This document shows positions 1 through 6,401 of a DNA stretch of 19,096 nucleotides, in pieces. Under the pieces are notes generated by a model that worked only from the letters and a program-made list of their open reading frames with translations, made no database searches and had not been told where the DNA came from. Each line of letters starts with the position of its first letter. The first letter of the stretch is position 1. The stretch comes from Alphaproteobacteria bacterium (lineage in GTDB: Bacteria > Pseudomonadota > Alphaproteobacteria > Sphingomonadales > Emcibacteraceae): assembly GCA_002401545.1 (NCBI GenBank), contig NVTJ01000052.1, positions 1-19,096 of the forward strand, read 5' to 3'. Position numbers and translations under genes: made by a program.

Positions 1-1
1 A

Positions 2-478
2 CGCATACACCATTGCATGCGCTCCATCGGCCAGTCTGAACTAGCGCTGGACCTGATGGTGGAACGGGCGCTCGACCGCAAAGCTTTCGGCAAATACCTG
101 CATCAGCATGGGGCCGTCAGCGAGGGAATTGCCCGCTCGCGCATGGAAATTGAACAGGCGCGTTTGTTTGTTCTGAAAACCGCCGACATGATCGACAAGG
201 TGGGAGCCAAGGGGGCACGCAAGGAAATCTCCATGATCAAGGCCATCGTGCCGCAAATGCAGACCACCATCGCCGACCGGGCCATGCAGGTTTTCGGGGC
301 CATGGGCATTTCCCCGGACACACCACTGGCCGACATCTGGACATGGGGCCGGGCGCTACGGTTCGCCGACGGGCCGGACGAGGTTCACCTGCGCGCCATT
401 GCCCGACTGGAAATCAAGCAAGCCCAGAATAAGCCCGGCTTCACCCTGCCCTACCTCACACCGCCACTGCGTAAATAA
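2..478 (+). CDS. Acyl-CoA dehydrogenase family protein, C-terminal part (cut by window edge)
   Basis: This is the C-terminal all-helical domain of a flavin-dependent acyl-CoA dehydrogenase. The open frame runs in from the left edge, so the N-terminal and middle domains lie outside the window, and the first in-window Met (base 17) is internal. Family signatures visible are GRIHHCMR at the edge (only RIHHCMR inside), RKAFGK about 30 residues later, and the late QVFGAMGIS and RFADGPDEVH motifs. The last matches the end of the ACAD10/ACAD11-like subgroup rather than classical short-chain enzymes. It leads an operon with two SDRs and an APH-like kinase; the next gene starts 10 bases after its stop. 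In the lva pathway (LvaC) and in ACAD11, this type of enzyme acts on phosphorylated 4-hydroxyacyl-CoA. An ordinary alpha,beta-dehydrogenase of beta-oxidation is the alternative. The family is secure; the substrate is inferred. Confidence 0.9.
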   Translation, partial: RIHHCMRSIGQSELALDLMVERALDRKAFGKYLHQHGAVSEGIARSRMEIEQARLFVLKTADMIDKVGAKGARKEISMIKAIVPQMQTTIADRAMQVFGAMGISPDTPLADIWTWGRALRFADGPDEVHLRAIARLEIKQAQNKPGFTLPYLTPPLRK

Positions 479-488
479 GGATAAGATA

Positions 489-1256
489 ATGCAAAATCTT
501 TTCAATCTGAACGGAAAAATAGCCCTCGTCACCGGCGCCTCCAGCGGTCTTGGGGCTCATTTTGCCAAAACACTGGCCAGCGCCGGAGCCAAGGTTATCG
601 TCGCAGCCCGCAGGCGGGACAAGCTGGACAAGCTGGTGCAGGAAATTACAAAGATGGGCGGCGAGGTTATGGCCGTCACCATGGATGTGACAGATATGGA
701 CAGCATCCGTAATGCCTATGACGAAGCGGAAAAACATCTGGGGCTGGTGGATATTATCCTCAGCAATGCCGGGGTCGCGGACTCGAAAGCCTTCCTTGAA
801 ATTGATGAGGATAGCTGGGACTTCACCATGAATACCAACCTGAAAGGCGTGATGCGGGTGGCGCAAGAGGGTTGTAAGAGGCTGGTCGCGGCGGGCAAGC
901 CCGGTGTGGTCATCAATATTTCGTCCCTGTTGGGCATGGCTTTCCAGACTTTGCAGACCAGCTATGCCACCTCCAAAGCGGCGGTTATCCATATGACCCG
1001 CTGCATGGCGTCGGAAATGATGCGCTATAACATTCGCGTTAACAGCATTGCGCCCGGTTATTTCAAGACCGAAATGAACGCGGACTTTTTTGACACCGAC
1101 CGGGGCAAGGCTTATATCAAAACCATCCCCGCGCGAAGGCTTGGGCGTCTGGATGAACTGGACGGGCCGCTGCTCTTGCTCGCCAGTGAAGCCTCTTCCT
1201 TCATCAATGGCACAACCCTTGTGGTCGATGGCGGCCATATGGTAAAGTCCTTTTAA
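489..1256 (+). CDS. Short-chain dehydrogenase/reductase (SDR), classical type
   Basis: This is an NAD(P)-dependent oxidoreductase of the classical SDR family, 255 residues. The cofactor motif TGASSGLG is at residues 15-22, an SNAG version of the usual NNAG motif follows, and the catalytic set is S146, Y159 and K163 in a correctly spaced S-x12-Y-x3-K arrangement. The C-terminal VDGG motif is also present. I chose the ATG at 489 because AAGG lies just upstream and the protein then begins a few residues before the first beta strand. An in-frame start 90 bases earlier would overlap the preceding gene and add no SDR sequence. It sits between the acyl-CoA dehydrogenase and the kinase, one base from the next start. 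If the operon is lva-like, this could be the LvaD-type step interconverting 4-oxoacyl-CoA and 4-hydroxyacyl-CoA, but substrate cannot be read from the sequence. Confidence 0.93.
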   Translation: MQNLFNLNGKIALVTGASSGLGAHFAKTLASAGAKVIVAARRRDKLDKLVQEITKMGGEVMAVTMDVTDMDSIRNAYDEAEKHLGLVDIILSNAGVADSKAFLEIDEDSWDFTMNTNLKGVMRVAQEGCKRLVAAGKPGVVINISSLLGMAFQTLQTSYATSKAAVIHMTRCMASEMMRYNIRVNSIAPGYFKTEMNADFFDTDRGKAYIKTIPARRLGRLDELDGPLLLLASEASSFINGTTLVVDGGHMVKSF

Positions 1257-1257
1257 T

Positions 1258-2277
1258 ATGATAGACGAACAGAAACTCTCAAACTATCTGGAACCGCATA
1301 TTGATGGCTTTAAAGGGCCGATCAGTCTGGAAAAATTTGCCGGGGGTCAATCAAACCCGACCTTCATGATCACCGCCAAATCTGGCAAATATGTCCTGCG
1401 CCAGAAACCACCGGGAATGCTGCTCAAATCCGCCCACGCAGTGGACCGGGAGTACCGGGTGACCAAGGCGCTGGCCGGAACAGAGGTTCCTGTGGCAACG
1501 CCGCTTCACCTGTGCACAGACGATAATATTATCGGCAGCTGGTTTTATGTGATGGATTTTGTGGAAGGACGTATCTTCTGGGACCCGTCCCTGCCCGAGC
1601 TGGATAATTCTGAACGCACCGCCATATATCATGAAATGAACCGGGTTCTGGCCGCCATTCATTCGGTCGATCTTATCGCACAGGGGTTGCTGGAATTCGG
1701 CAAGCCCGGAAATTATTTCGAACGTCAGATTGGCCGCTGGACCAAACAATATAAGGCATCCGAAACTGAAAAAATTGCTCCCATGGAACAATTGATGGAC
1801 TGGGTCAGCAACAATATTCCCGAAGATGACGGCAGGGTCAGCCTGATCCACGGGGATTTCAGACTGGATAACTTTATCTTTCACCCCACAAGACCCGAGA
1901 TCATCGCTGTTGTCGATTGGGAGCTGTCCACATTGGGTCATCCCCTCGCCGATCTGGCCTATCAATGCATGCAATGGCGCCTGCCCCATAATGCCCGGAT
2001 CAGGGGGCTGGACGGGTTTGACCGCAAAGCCAACGGCCTGCCCACAGAAGAAGAATATATCAAGGAATATACCAAGCGTATGGGGTGGGGGGAAATGGAC
2101 CATTGGCCGTTTTATCTGGCCTTTAGTTTCTTCAGACTGGCCGCCATACTGCAGGGTGTCATGAAACGCAGTCTTGACGGCAATGCCTCAAATGCCAAAG
2201 CTCACGAAATGGGGAAAATGGTATCTCCCTTAGCGGAAAAAGCCATTAGCATTTTAAAAGAACAACAAAAGATTTAA
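1258..2277 (+). CDS. APH/choline-kinase-fold phosphotransferase, ACAD10/11- and LvaA-like
   Basis: This 339-residue protein has the aminoglycoside-phosphotransferase kinase fold. The N-lobe contains FAGGQSNPTF (nucleotide loop) and YVLRQKPPG (lysine-bearing strand). The catalytic loop is HGDFRLDN at residues 198-205, with D200 the likely base, and the metal-binding DWE begins at D220, followed by GHPLADLAY. These details, especially the LRQKPPG and ELSTLGHPLADLAY blocks, are typical of the 'phosphotransferase family protein' group fused to ACAD domains in animal ACAD10/11 and found as LvaA in Pseudomonas, rather than of antibiotic-resistance kinases. The family is known to phosphorylate the 4-hydroxyl of 4-hydroxyacyl-CoA. 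The start is one base after the preceding stop, so translational coupling is likely. Co-location with an acyl-CoA dehydrogenase supports the hydroxyacyl-CoA kinase reading. Antibiotic resistance is unlikely. Confidence 0.9.
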   Translation: MIDEQKLSNYLEPHIDGFKGPISLEKFAGGQSNPTFMITAKSGKYVLRQKPPGMLLKSAHAVDREYRVTKALAGTEVPVATPLHLCTDDNIIGSWFYVMDFVEGRIFWDPSLPELDNSERTAIYHEMNRVLAAIHSVDLIAQGLLEFGKPGNYFERQIGRWTKQYKASETEKIAPMEQLMDWVSNNIPEDDGRVSLIHGDFRLDNFIFHPTRPEIIAVVDWELSTLGHPLADLAYQCMQWRLPHNARIRGLDGFDRKANGLPTEEEYIKEYTKRMGWGEMDHWPFYLAFSFFRLAAILQGVMKRSLDGNASNAKAHEMGKMVSPLAEKAISILKEQQKI

Positions 2278-2286
2278 GGAAACCTC

Positions 2287-3054
2287 ATGGATATTACATT
2301 TGAAGAAAAGATAGTTCAGATCACCGGAGCCGGGTCCGGTTTTGGCCGCACCGCCGCCCTTGAATTCAGCAAAGCCGGCGCAAAACTGGTGCTGTCCGAT
2401 GTTAATATGACAGGACTTGATGAAACCATGAGCCTTCTCGGGCTTGGTGATGATCATGTCCTTGCCATGCGGTGCGATGTGAGCAACGAACAGGATGTGG
2501 AACAGATGGTCAAGGCCGGAATTGATCATTTTGGCAGCCTTGACATTGCCATTAATAATGCCGGAATCGCCCATAATATGGCCCGCGTGGCCGAGGCCAG
2601 CCTGTCAGAATTCGATCTTAACATGGCGGTGAATGTGCGCGGGGTTTTCCTCTGTATGCAAAATGAGCTTCGGCAGATGATGAAACAGGGCCACGGCGTG
2701 ATCCTCAATGTCTCCTCGGTCGCAGGATTGATCGGCGCGCCCTTTGCCGCACCCTATAGCGCCAGCAAACATGCGGTTATCGGCCTGACCAAAAGCGCGG
2801 CACTGGAATATGCCCGCAAGAATATCCGCATCAATGCCATCTGCCCGGCCTTTTGCCACACCGCGATCATTGACCCGATCATCAGTGGTGAGAATGGTAA
2901 AAAACGCGAACAGGATATGGCTAACGTCATTCCCATGGGACGGCTGGGAACGGCGGAAGAAATCGTAGATGGCATGATGTGGCTATGCAGCGATCAGAAC
3001 AGCTTCACGACCGGACAGGCGATGGCCTTTGACGGCGGACTGACCACGGCATAA
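2287..3054 (+). CDS. Second short-chain dehydrogenase/reductase of the operon
   Basis: This is a classical SDR of 255 residues, clearly distinct from the one at 489-1256. The dinucleotide motif TGAGSGFG is at residues 13-20, NNAG follows in the middle, and the catalytic residues are S144, Y157 and K161. FDGGL lies near the C-terminus. The ATG is preceded by AAGGA eight bases upstream and nine bases after the kinase stop, so it belongs to the same transcript. It is the last gene of the operon; about 340 bases without a + strand gene follow. Two SDRs in one hydroxyacid operon could handle different oxidation levels (for example a 4-oxo and a 3-hydroxy intermediate), but this is inference. Confidence 0.93.
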   Translation: MDITFEEKIVQITGAGSGFGRTAALEFSKAGAKLVLSDVNMTGLDETMSLLGLGDDHVLAMRCDVSNEQDVEQMVKAGIDHFGSLDIAINNAGIAHNMARVAEASLSEFDLNMAVNVRGVFLCMQNELRQMMKQGHGVILNVSSVAGLIGAPFAAPYSASKHAVIGLTKSAALEYARKNIRINAICPAFCHTAIIDPIISGENGKKREQDMANVIPMGRLGTAEEIVDGMMWLCSDQNSFTTGQAMAFDGGLTTA

Positions 3055-3231
3055 ACCTTAATATCATAACCAGGCAGCAACAATTTGCGTAGCAAAACCA
3101 ACGGTTAACAATATTAAACCGCATAACATACGTTTATTGTGTGTAGCTTGATATTTATTACTTCTTCCGTCTCCTGCAAATCCGCACTTCCATCCCCCGC
3201 CGCTGACAGCGAGAAGGCCTCTCGTCGCCAG

Positions 3232-3256
3232 CGGCCCTTTATGTCATAAAGGGCCG
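3232..3256. repeat. Perfect 11-bp inverted repeat with 3-base loop
   Basis: CGGCCCTTTAT at 3232-3242 and its exact reverse complement at 3246-3256 are separated by GTC. No T-run follows on either strand, so a standard intrinsic terminator is not supported. It could be a transcript-end hairpin of the operon that stops at 3054 or an intergenic palindromic element. The rest of the 3055-3330 gap is AT-rich with no convincing gene on either strand. Confidence 0.6.
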
Positions 3257-3330
3257 GATTAACCATAAGACAAGTCTTTCTGCTTTGAATAGGGACAAAG
3301 GTAAAGGTATTTTCATTGTTTAATTGATTA

Positions 3331-3370
3331 TTCACTTTATCAATATTAGTGTATATACAATGTACGCACA
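3331..3370 (+). promoter_or_regulatory. Putative promoter/operator of the GNAT toxin-antitoxin pair
   Basis: TTCACT (3331-3336) and TATACA (3354-3359) are spaced 17 bases and resemble a sigma-70 promoter. The perfect palindrome TGTATATACA at 3350-3359 covers the -10 element and is followed after one base by a related TGTACGCACA (3361-3370). Such paired sites fit autoregulation by the ribbon-helix-helix antitoxin encoded just downstream. The motifs are seen directly; binding is inferred. Confidence 0.5.
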
Positions 3371-3390
3371 TTAATATATTGGAGGACAAA

Positions 3391-3675
3391 ATGGCACAGG
3401 CTGCTGCCACGACCAATACTAAAGAGGCCCATATTAACTTACGGGCGCGCGCTCAGGATAAAGCGCTCATTGAGCGTGCTGCCGCATTGCGGGGTATGAA
3501 GGTGAGCAGCTTCATTCTGACTGATGCCATAAAACATGCCAAACGGGTCTTGGAAGACGCTGGTGTGATGATACTGGATGATGATGACCGTCAGGCTTTC
3601 GTCAATGCCTTCCTTGAGCCCCATGAGGCAACACCCTATATGAAGCGGGCGATTAAGGCGCATCAACAGGATTAA
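3391..3675 (+). CDS. DUF1778-type ribbon-helix-helix antitoxin
   Basis: This 94-residue protein is of the TacA/AtaR-like class. Residues about 10-55 carry the DNA-binding ribbon-helix-helix (INLRARAQDKALIERAAAL, then MKVSSFILTDAI). The acidic and flexible tail (about 60-94, with FLEPHEATPYMKRAIKAH) is the part that in this family wraps the acetyltransferase toxin. The ATG at 3391 is chosen because GGAGG lies at 3381-3385. An in-frame ATG 42 bases earlier falls inside the operator and lacks a ribosome site. The toxin gene starts five bases after the stop. Expected role: neutralise the toxin and repress the shared promoter. Confidence 0.9.
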   Translation: MAQAAATTNTKEAHINLRARAQDKALIERAAALRGMKVSSFILTDAIKHAKRVLEDAGVMILDDDDRQAFVNAFLEPHEATPYMKRAIKAHQQD

Positions 3676-3680
3676 GCACT

Positions 3681-4202
3681 GTGGCATTACCCTTTGCGCC
3701 AAAAATATCACCCCTGATGAAGCGTCATAAACGGGGAGATTTCTCATGTGGCAAAAAACCTCTGAATGACTATCTGCAAAGCCGTGCAAGTCAGGATATG
3801 AAACGTGGCCTGGCCGCCGTTTTCATATTGGAGGGTGGAAATGAAGCCGATATTGCAGGCTTTTACGCCCTGTCCGCCCTCAGCATTGAGGCCGGAGATT
3901 TAACGGAGTTTGCCGCAAAAGGCCTGCCCGTTACAAGACCCGTTCCCTGCACATTGTTGGGGCAATTTGCCGTTCATGAGAAATGGAAAGGGCATGGCGT
4001 TGGGGCATGGTTGCTGGGGCATGTCCTGCTAAACGTTACAGTTCATGCGGGAAAGGTCGGATCTTTCGCCCTTATCGTCGATGCCACTGACGATGAAGCC
4101 CGCGCCTATTGGCGGCATTCTGGCTTCATCCCATTCCCGGCCACACCAAACCGCCTGTTCCTGCCCATGAAAACCCTTAAAAAGTGGTTGGAAAAACAAT
4201 AA
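3681..4202 (+). CDS. GNAT-family acetyltransferase toxin (TacT/AtaT-like)
   Basis: This 173-residue GNAT protein is paired with a DUF1778 antitoxin, the arrangement of TacT/AtaT toxins, which acetylate the amino group of charged tRNAs and block translation. Family marks are an N-terminal FSCGKKPLNDYL (residues 21-32), GFYALSALSIE (60-70), the acetyl-CoA loop WKGHGVG (102-108) and AYWRHSGF with Y143 at the catalytic-tyrosine position, then a C-terminal RLFLPMKTL. The start is a GTG five bases after the antitoxin stop. A later ATG (3717) would delete the first strand typical of the family, so GTG is preferred and translation is probably coupled. No disrupted residue is seen, so the toxin looks active. 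Which tRNA it targets cannot be told. Confidence 0.88.
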   Translation: MALPFAPKISPLMKRHKRGDFSCGKKPLNDYLQSRASQDMKRGLAAVFILEGGNEADIAGFYALSALSIEAGDLTEFAAKGLPVTRPVPCTLLGQFAVHEKWKGHGVGAWLLGHVLLNVTVHAGKVGSFALIVDATDDEARAYWRHSGFIPFPATPNRLFLPMKTLKKWLEKQ

Positions 4203-4231
4203 AGCCCAGAGGGTATTCATCCTCCGGGCTT
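4202..4231. terminator. Hairpin between convergent genes, probable terminator
   Basis: AAGCCC/GGGCTT and GAGG/CCTC pair across one A-C mismatch around an eight-base loop. On the - strand the stem is followed by a T-rich stretch (ATTGTTTTT), so it best serves the membrane-protein gene arriving from the right. It may also help stop the toxin transcript, although the + side has no T-run. Confidence 0.6.
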
Positions 4232-4251
4232 CACTTGAAATAATAGATCGC

Positions 4252-4635
4252 CTATGCGTTGGCTTTTCTAAGATAGCTTAGGGTCATATTGGTCAGGAAT
4301 GCACTGACCACAATGCTTATTACTGTCTTTACCACCATAGCTATATCAGGGGTTGCACGCTCTATGGCAACCACATACAGGCAATAGCCGACAAGCGAAA
4401 ATATCGCCAACAAGATGATTGTCGGGACATAACCCTTGATGGATTCAACAAAAATTGAAACCACATCATTACCCCCGGTGGAGCCAGCACCAAGTCCAAC
4501 TGCCAGTATCATGGCATACCACCAATCATCCGACATGCCGGTTGCCCCCGCTGCATAATAAGCCGTCTGCCCCGTATAAAACCAGACAACTGCGATGATG
4601 GCTCCCACAACCATATAAAGATATTTATTACTCAT
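4252..4635 (-). CDS. Small integral membrane protein, unrecognised
   Basis: I do not recognise this 127-residue protein. Hydrophobic segments at about residues 5-28, 36-52, 70-92 and 98-121 suggest three or four membrane helices. The segment between the first two is short and contains an aromatic SDDWWYAM stretch and a glycine-rich GLGAGSTGGND turn. The ATG has a strong ribosome site (AAGGAGAGGG) a few bases upstream, which supports real translation. It lies downstream of the Lrp-type regulator in the same direction, but a 149-base gap with an inverted repeat separates them, so co-transcription is uncertain. Its position beside the arginine genes could mean a transport-related role, but nothing in the sequence shows this. 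Confidence 0.75.
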   Translation of the reverse strand: MSNKYLYMVVGAIIAVVWFYTGQTAYYAAGATGMSDDWWYAMILAVGLGAGSTGGNDVVSIFVESIKGYVPTIILLAIFSLVGYCLYVVAIERATPDIAMVVKTVISIVVSAFLTNMTLSYLRKANA

Positions 4636-4713
4636 AAACCCTCTCCTTATTTTGTTAAAAGTAAATTACTGTATTATGAAAAGGGAGTTTTAGCAAATCT
4701 GCCCGGAATAGAC

Positions 4714-4740
4714 TGGCTCAAACCATAGGGATTTGAGCCA
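4714..4740. repeat. Inverted repeat in the gap after the Lrp-type regulator
   Basis: TGGCTCAAA (4714-4722) and TTTGAGCCA (4732-4740) are exact reverse complements with a nine-base loop. It lies downstream of the regulator on the - strand but has no adjacent T-run, so it could be a weak terminator, an RNA-processing hairpin or a protein site. Nothing else in 4636-4784 stands out. Confidence 0.45.
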
Positions 4741-4784
4741 AGAACAACGGTCAAAAGAATATTTTGTTGGGCTTTTAAGAAAAA

Positions 4785-5270
4785 TTAATCAACCAGTTTT
4801 TCCAGCGCATAGCCCTTGAAGCTTTTTGTGGTCGCCAGTGCCACATGGCTGCTGATATTGGCAACCCCCTCCATACAATCAATTAATTTATCATTCAGTT
4901 CCAGATAACGGTCCATATCCGGGCAGACAATGCGCAGGAAATAATCAAAATTACCGCTGACCGTGTAGCATTCAACAATTTCCGGGAAATCATTGATCGC
5001 TTTCTCAAATGTCTTGAAATTGGCGTTGCTGTGATCATGCAGGCTTACCGTCAGTAAAACTGTCACCGTACGGCAAATTTTATTCAGGTTTATGACCGCC
5101 ATATAGGATTGAAGATAGCCCTCATCTTCCAGACGTCGTACCCGTTGCAGGCAGGAACTGGGCGATAGATTAACCTCACTGGACAAATCATGATTGGTGA
5201 TGCGCGCATTAATTTGCAGAATCGAAAGAATCTTCAGATCAACTCGATCAATAGCTCTTTTTTTCGTCAT
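4785..5270 (-). CDS. Lrp/AsnC-family transcriptional regulator, probably of arginine catabolism
   Basis: This 161-residue protein has the standard Lrp/AsnC layout. An N-terminal helix-turn-helix begins with IDRVDLKILSILQINARIT and continues through LSPSSCLQRVRRLEDEGYL (about residues 7-55), and a C-terminal RAM ligand-binding domain includes VECYTVSGNFDYFLRIVCPD (about 65-150). RAM-domain proteins bind amino acids at the dimer interface and work as octamers or dimers on AT-rich DNA. It is divergent from arginase and ornithine aminotransferase across 191 bases. That arrangement is common for Lrp-type activators of the adjacent catabolic operon, so arginine or ornithine is the likely effector. 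The effector is inferred, the family is certain. Confidence 0.93.
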   Translation of the reverse strand: MTKKRAIDRVDLKILSILQINARITNHDLSSEVNLSPSSCLQRVRRLEDEGYLQSYMAVINLNKICRTVTVLLTVSLHDHSNANFKTFEKAINDFPEIVECYTVSGNFDYFLRIVCPDMDRYLELNDKLIDCMEGVANISSHVALATTKSFKGYALEKLVD

Positions 5271-5425
5271 TACTCCATACTCCGTATTTCTATACTTTAC
5301 ATAACTTATTATTTTTCAACAATTTAAAACAATCTATCGCAACAATCAAGTTCCCCGCATAATATTCGGCATTCTCCCAAAATTAGATATTTCATTTTCC
5401 CCCATCCATGTAAAACTATTCTAAA

Positions 5426-5442
5426 CAGACAAAATTTAGCTG
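5426..5442. promoter_or_regulatory. Candidate Lrp-type operator before arginase
   Basis: A 17-base interrupted palindrome of the form CAGnnAAAnTTTnnCTG lies 20 bases upstream of the arginase start and inside the AT-rich divergent region. Its AT-rich core flanked by CAG/CTG resembles Lrp/AsnC family sites (YAG...CTR). The symmetry is seen directly; binding by the adjacent regulator is inferred. Confidence 0.45.
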
Positions 5443-5461
5443 AAAAAAGGTTTTTTATTAC

Positions 5462-6397
5462 ATGAGAAAAAATATTTCGCTGATCGGGGTACCCAGTGAT
5501 ATCGGTGCCGGAGACCGGGGCGCCACCATGGGGCCAGAGGCCCTGCGCGTTGCCGGGATTTCCAATATGCTGACAAAGCTTGGCCTTACCGTCAAGGACA
5601 CCGGCAATCTGTTCGGGCCCAAAAAACCTGAAGGCACTGCTATTGGTGGCTACCGGCACTTACGGGAAAATGTGATCTGGTGCAAGAATATTCAGGAAGC
5701 CGTCTTTAGCGAGATTAGCGAAGGAAATCTGCCGGTCATGCTGGGCGGTGATCATGCCATGTCCATCGGCTCCATTGCTGCCGTGGCCCGTTATTGCGCC
5801 TCGGTCAGCAAAAATCTCTGCGTCATCTGGATTGATGCCCATTCTGATTTCAACACCTGTGACACCAGCCCATCGGGTAATATTCACGGAATGCCGGTGG
5901 CAGTCGCCGCCGGATACGGGCCACAGGAACTGCTTAGCCTTGGCCATGCGGTTCCCATGGTCGAGGCCGCCAATATTTACCAGATCGGCATCCGTTCCGT
6001 TGACGCCGCCGAAAAACAACTGGTCGTAAATGCCGGTGTTGTCACCTATGACATGCGCTGCATTGACGAGATTGGTATGCGGGAGGCCATGATACAAATC
6101 CTTGCCGATGTGGCGGCGAAAGACGCCTATATTCATGTGAGTTTTGATGTGGACAGCCTTGACCCGACCATCGCCCCCGGCGTCGGCACCACAATCCCCG
6201 GCGGGCTGACCTACCGTGAGGCTCAGCTTTGCATGGAAATGATCCATGATTCAGGACGGATGATCTCGCTGGACCTCATGGAGATCAACCCCGCTCTGGA
6301 TTTTCAGAACAGCACGGCAAAGCTCGCCATTGAACTGACCGCCAGTCTGTTTGGCCGTCAAATCTTCCCGCCCCATAGCCATAACCGGAAAAAATAA
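5462..6397 (+). CDS. rocF: Arginase (ureohydrolase family)
   Basis: This enzyme hydrolyses L-arginine to ornithine and urea with two manganese ions. In its 311 residues the metal ligands are all visible: H98 in GGDH, D125/H127/D129 in DAHSD, and D229/D231 in SFDVDSLDP. The substrate-binding region includes NIH at 140-142 in SGNIHGMPVA, followed by GVGTTIPGGLTYRE. The late LMEINPALD matches the family's E-x-NP block. The length is normal for arginase, and the N-terminus (LIGVPSDIGAGDRGATMGP) is arginase-type rather than agmatinase-type. The likely ribosome site AAAAAAGG sits between an A6 and a T6 run, about 11 bases from the ATG. The aminotransferase starts four bases after its stop, so they form a two-gene operon. 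Agmatinase or formimidoglutamase are less likely given the downstream ornithine aminotransferase. Confidence 0.93.
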   Translation: MRKNISLIGVPSDIGAGDRGATMGPEALRVAGISNMLTKLGLTVKDTGNLFGPKKPEGTAIGGYRHLRENVIWCKNIQEAVFSEISEGNLPVMLGGDHAMSIGSIAAVARYCASVSKNLCVIWIDAHSDFNTCDTSPSGNIHGMPVAVAAGYGPQELLSLGHAVPMVEAANIYQIGIRSVDAAEKQLVVNAGVVTYDMRCIDEIGMREAMIQILADVAAKDAYIHVSFDVDSLDPTIAPGVGTTIPGGLTYREAQLCMEMIHDSGRMISLDLMEINPALDFQNSTAKLAIELTASLFGRQIFPPHSHNRKK

Positions 6398-6401
6398 CAT
6401 C

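Noticed and set aside
456..1238. Long - strand open frame opposite the first SDR
   Set aside because: It lies antisense to a gene with all catalytic residues in place, and its translation has the His/Gly/Asp-rich composition of a shadow frame.
1258..2277. Aminoglycoside-resistance kinase
   Set aside because: The fold is APH-like, but the ACAD10/11-type motifs and the acyl-CoA dehydrogenase/SDR operon point to acyl-CoA metabolism.
3114..3416. Open frame of about 100 residues on the - strand between the SDR operon and the GNAT TA pair
   Set aside because: It runs through the TA promoter, operator and antitoxin start, has no good ribosome site and no recognisable domain; its middle is the hairpin at 3232-3256.
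5443..5456. A6-GG-T6 element as a riboswitch or attenuator before arginase
   Set aside because: It is too short and weak to be a structured RNA element; it is better read as the ribosome site in AT-rich sequence.
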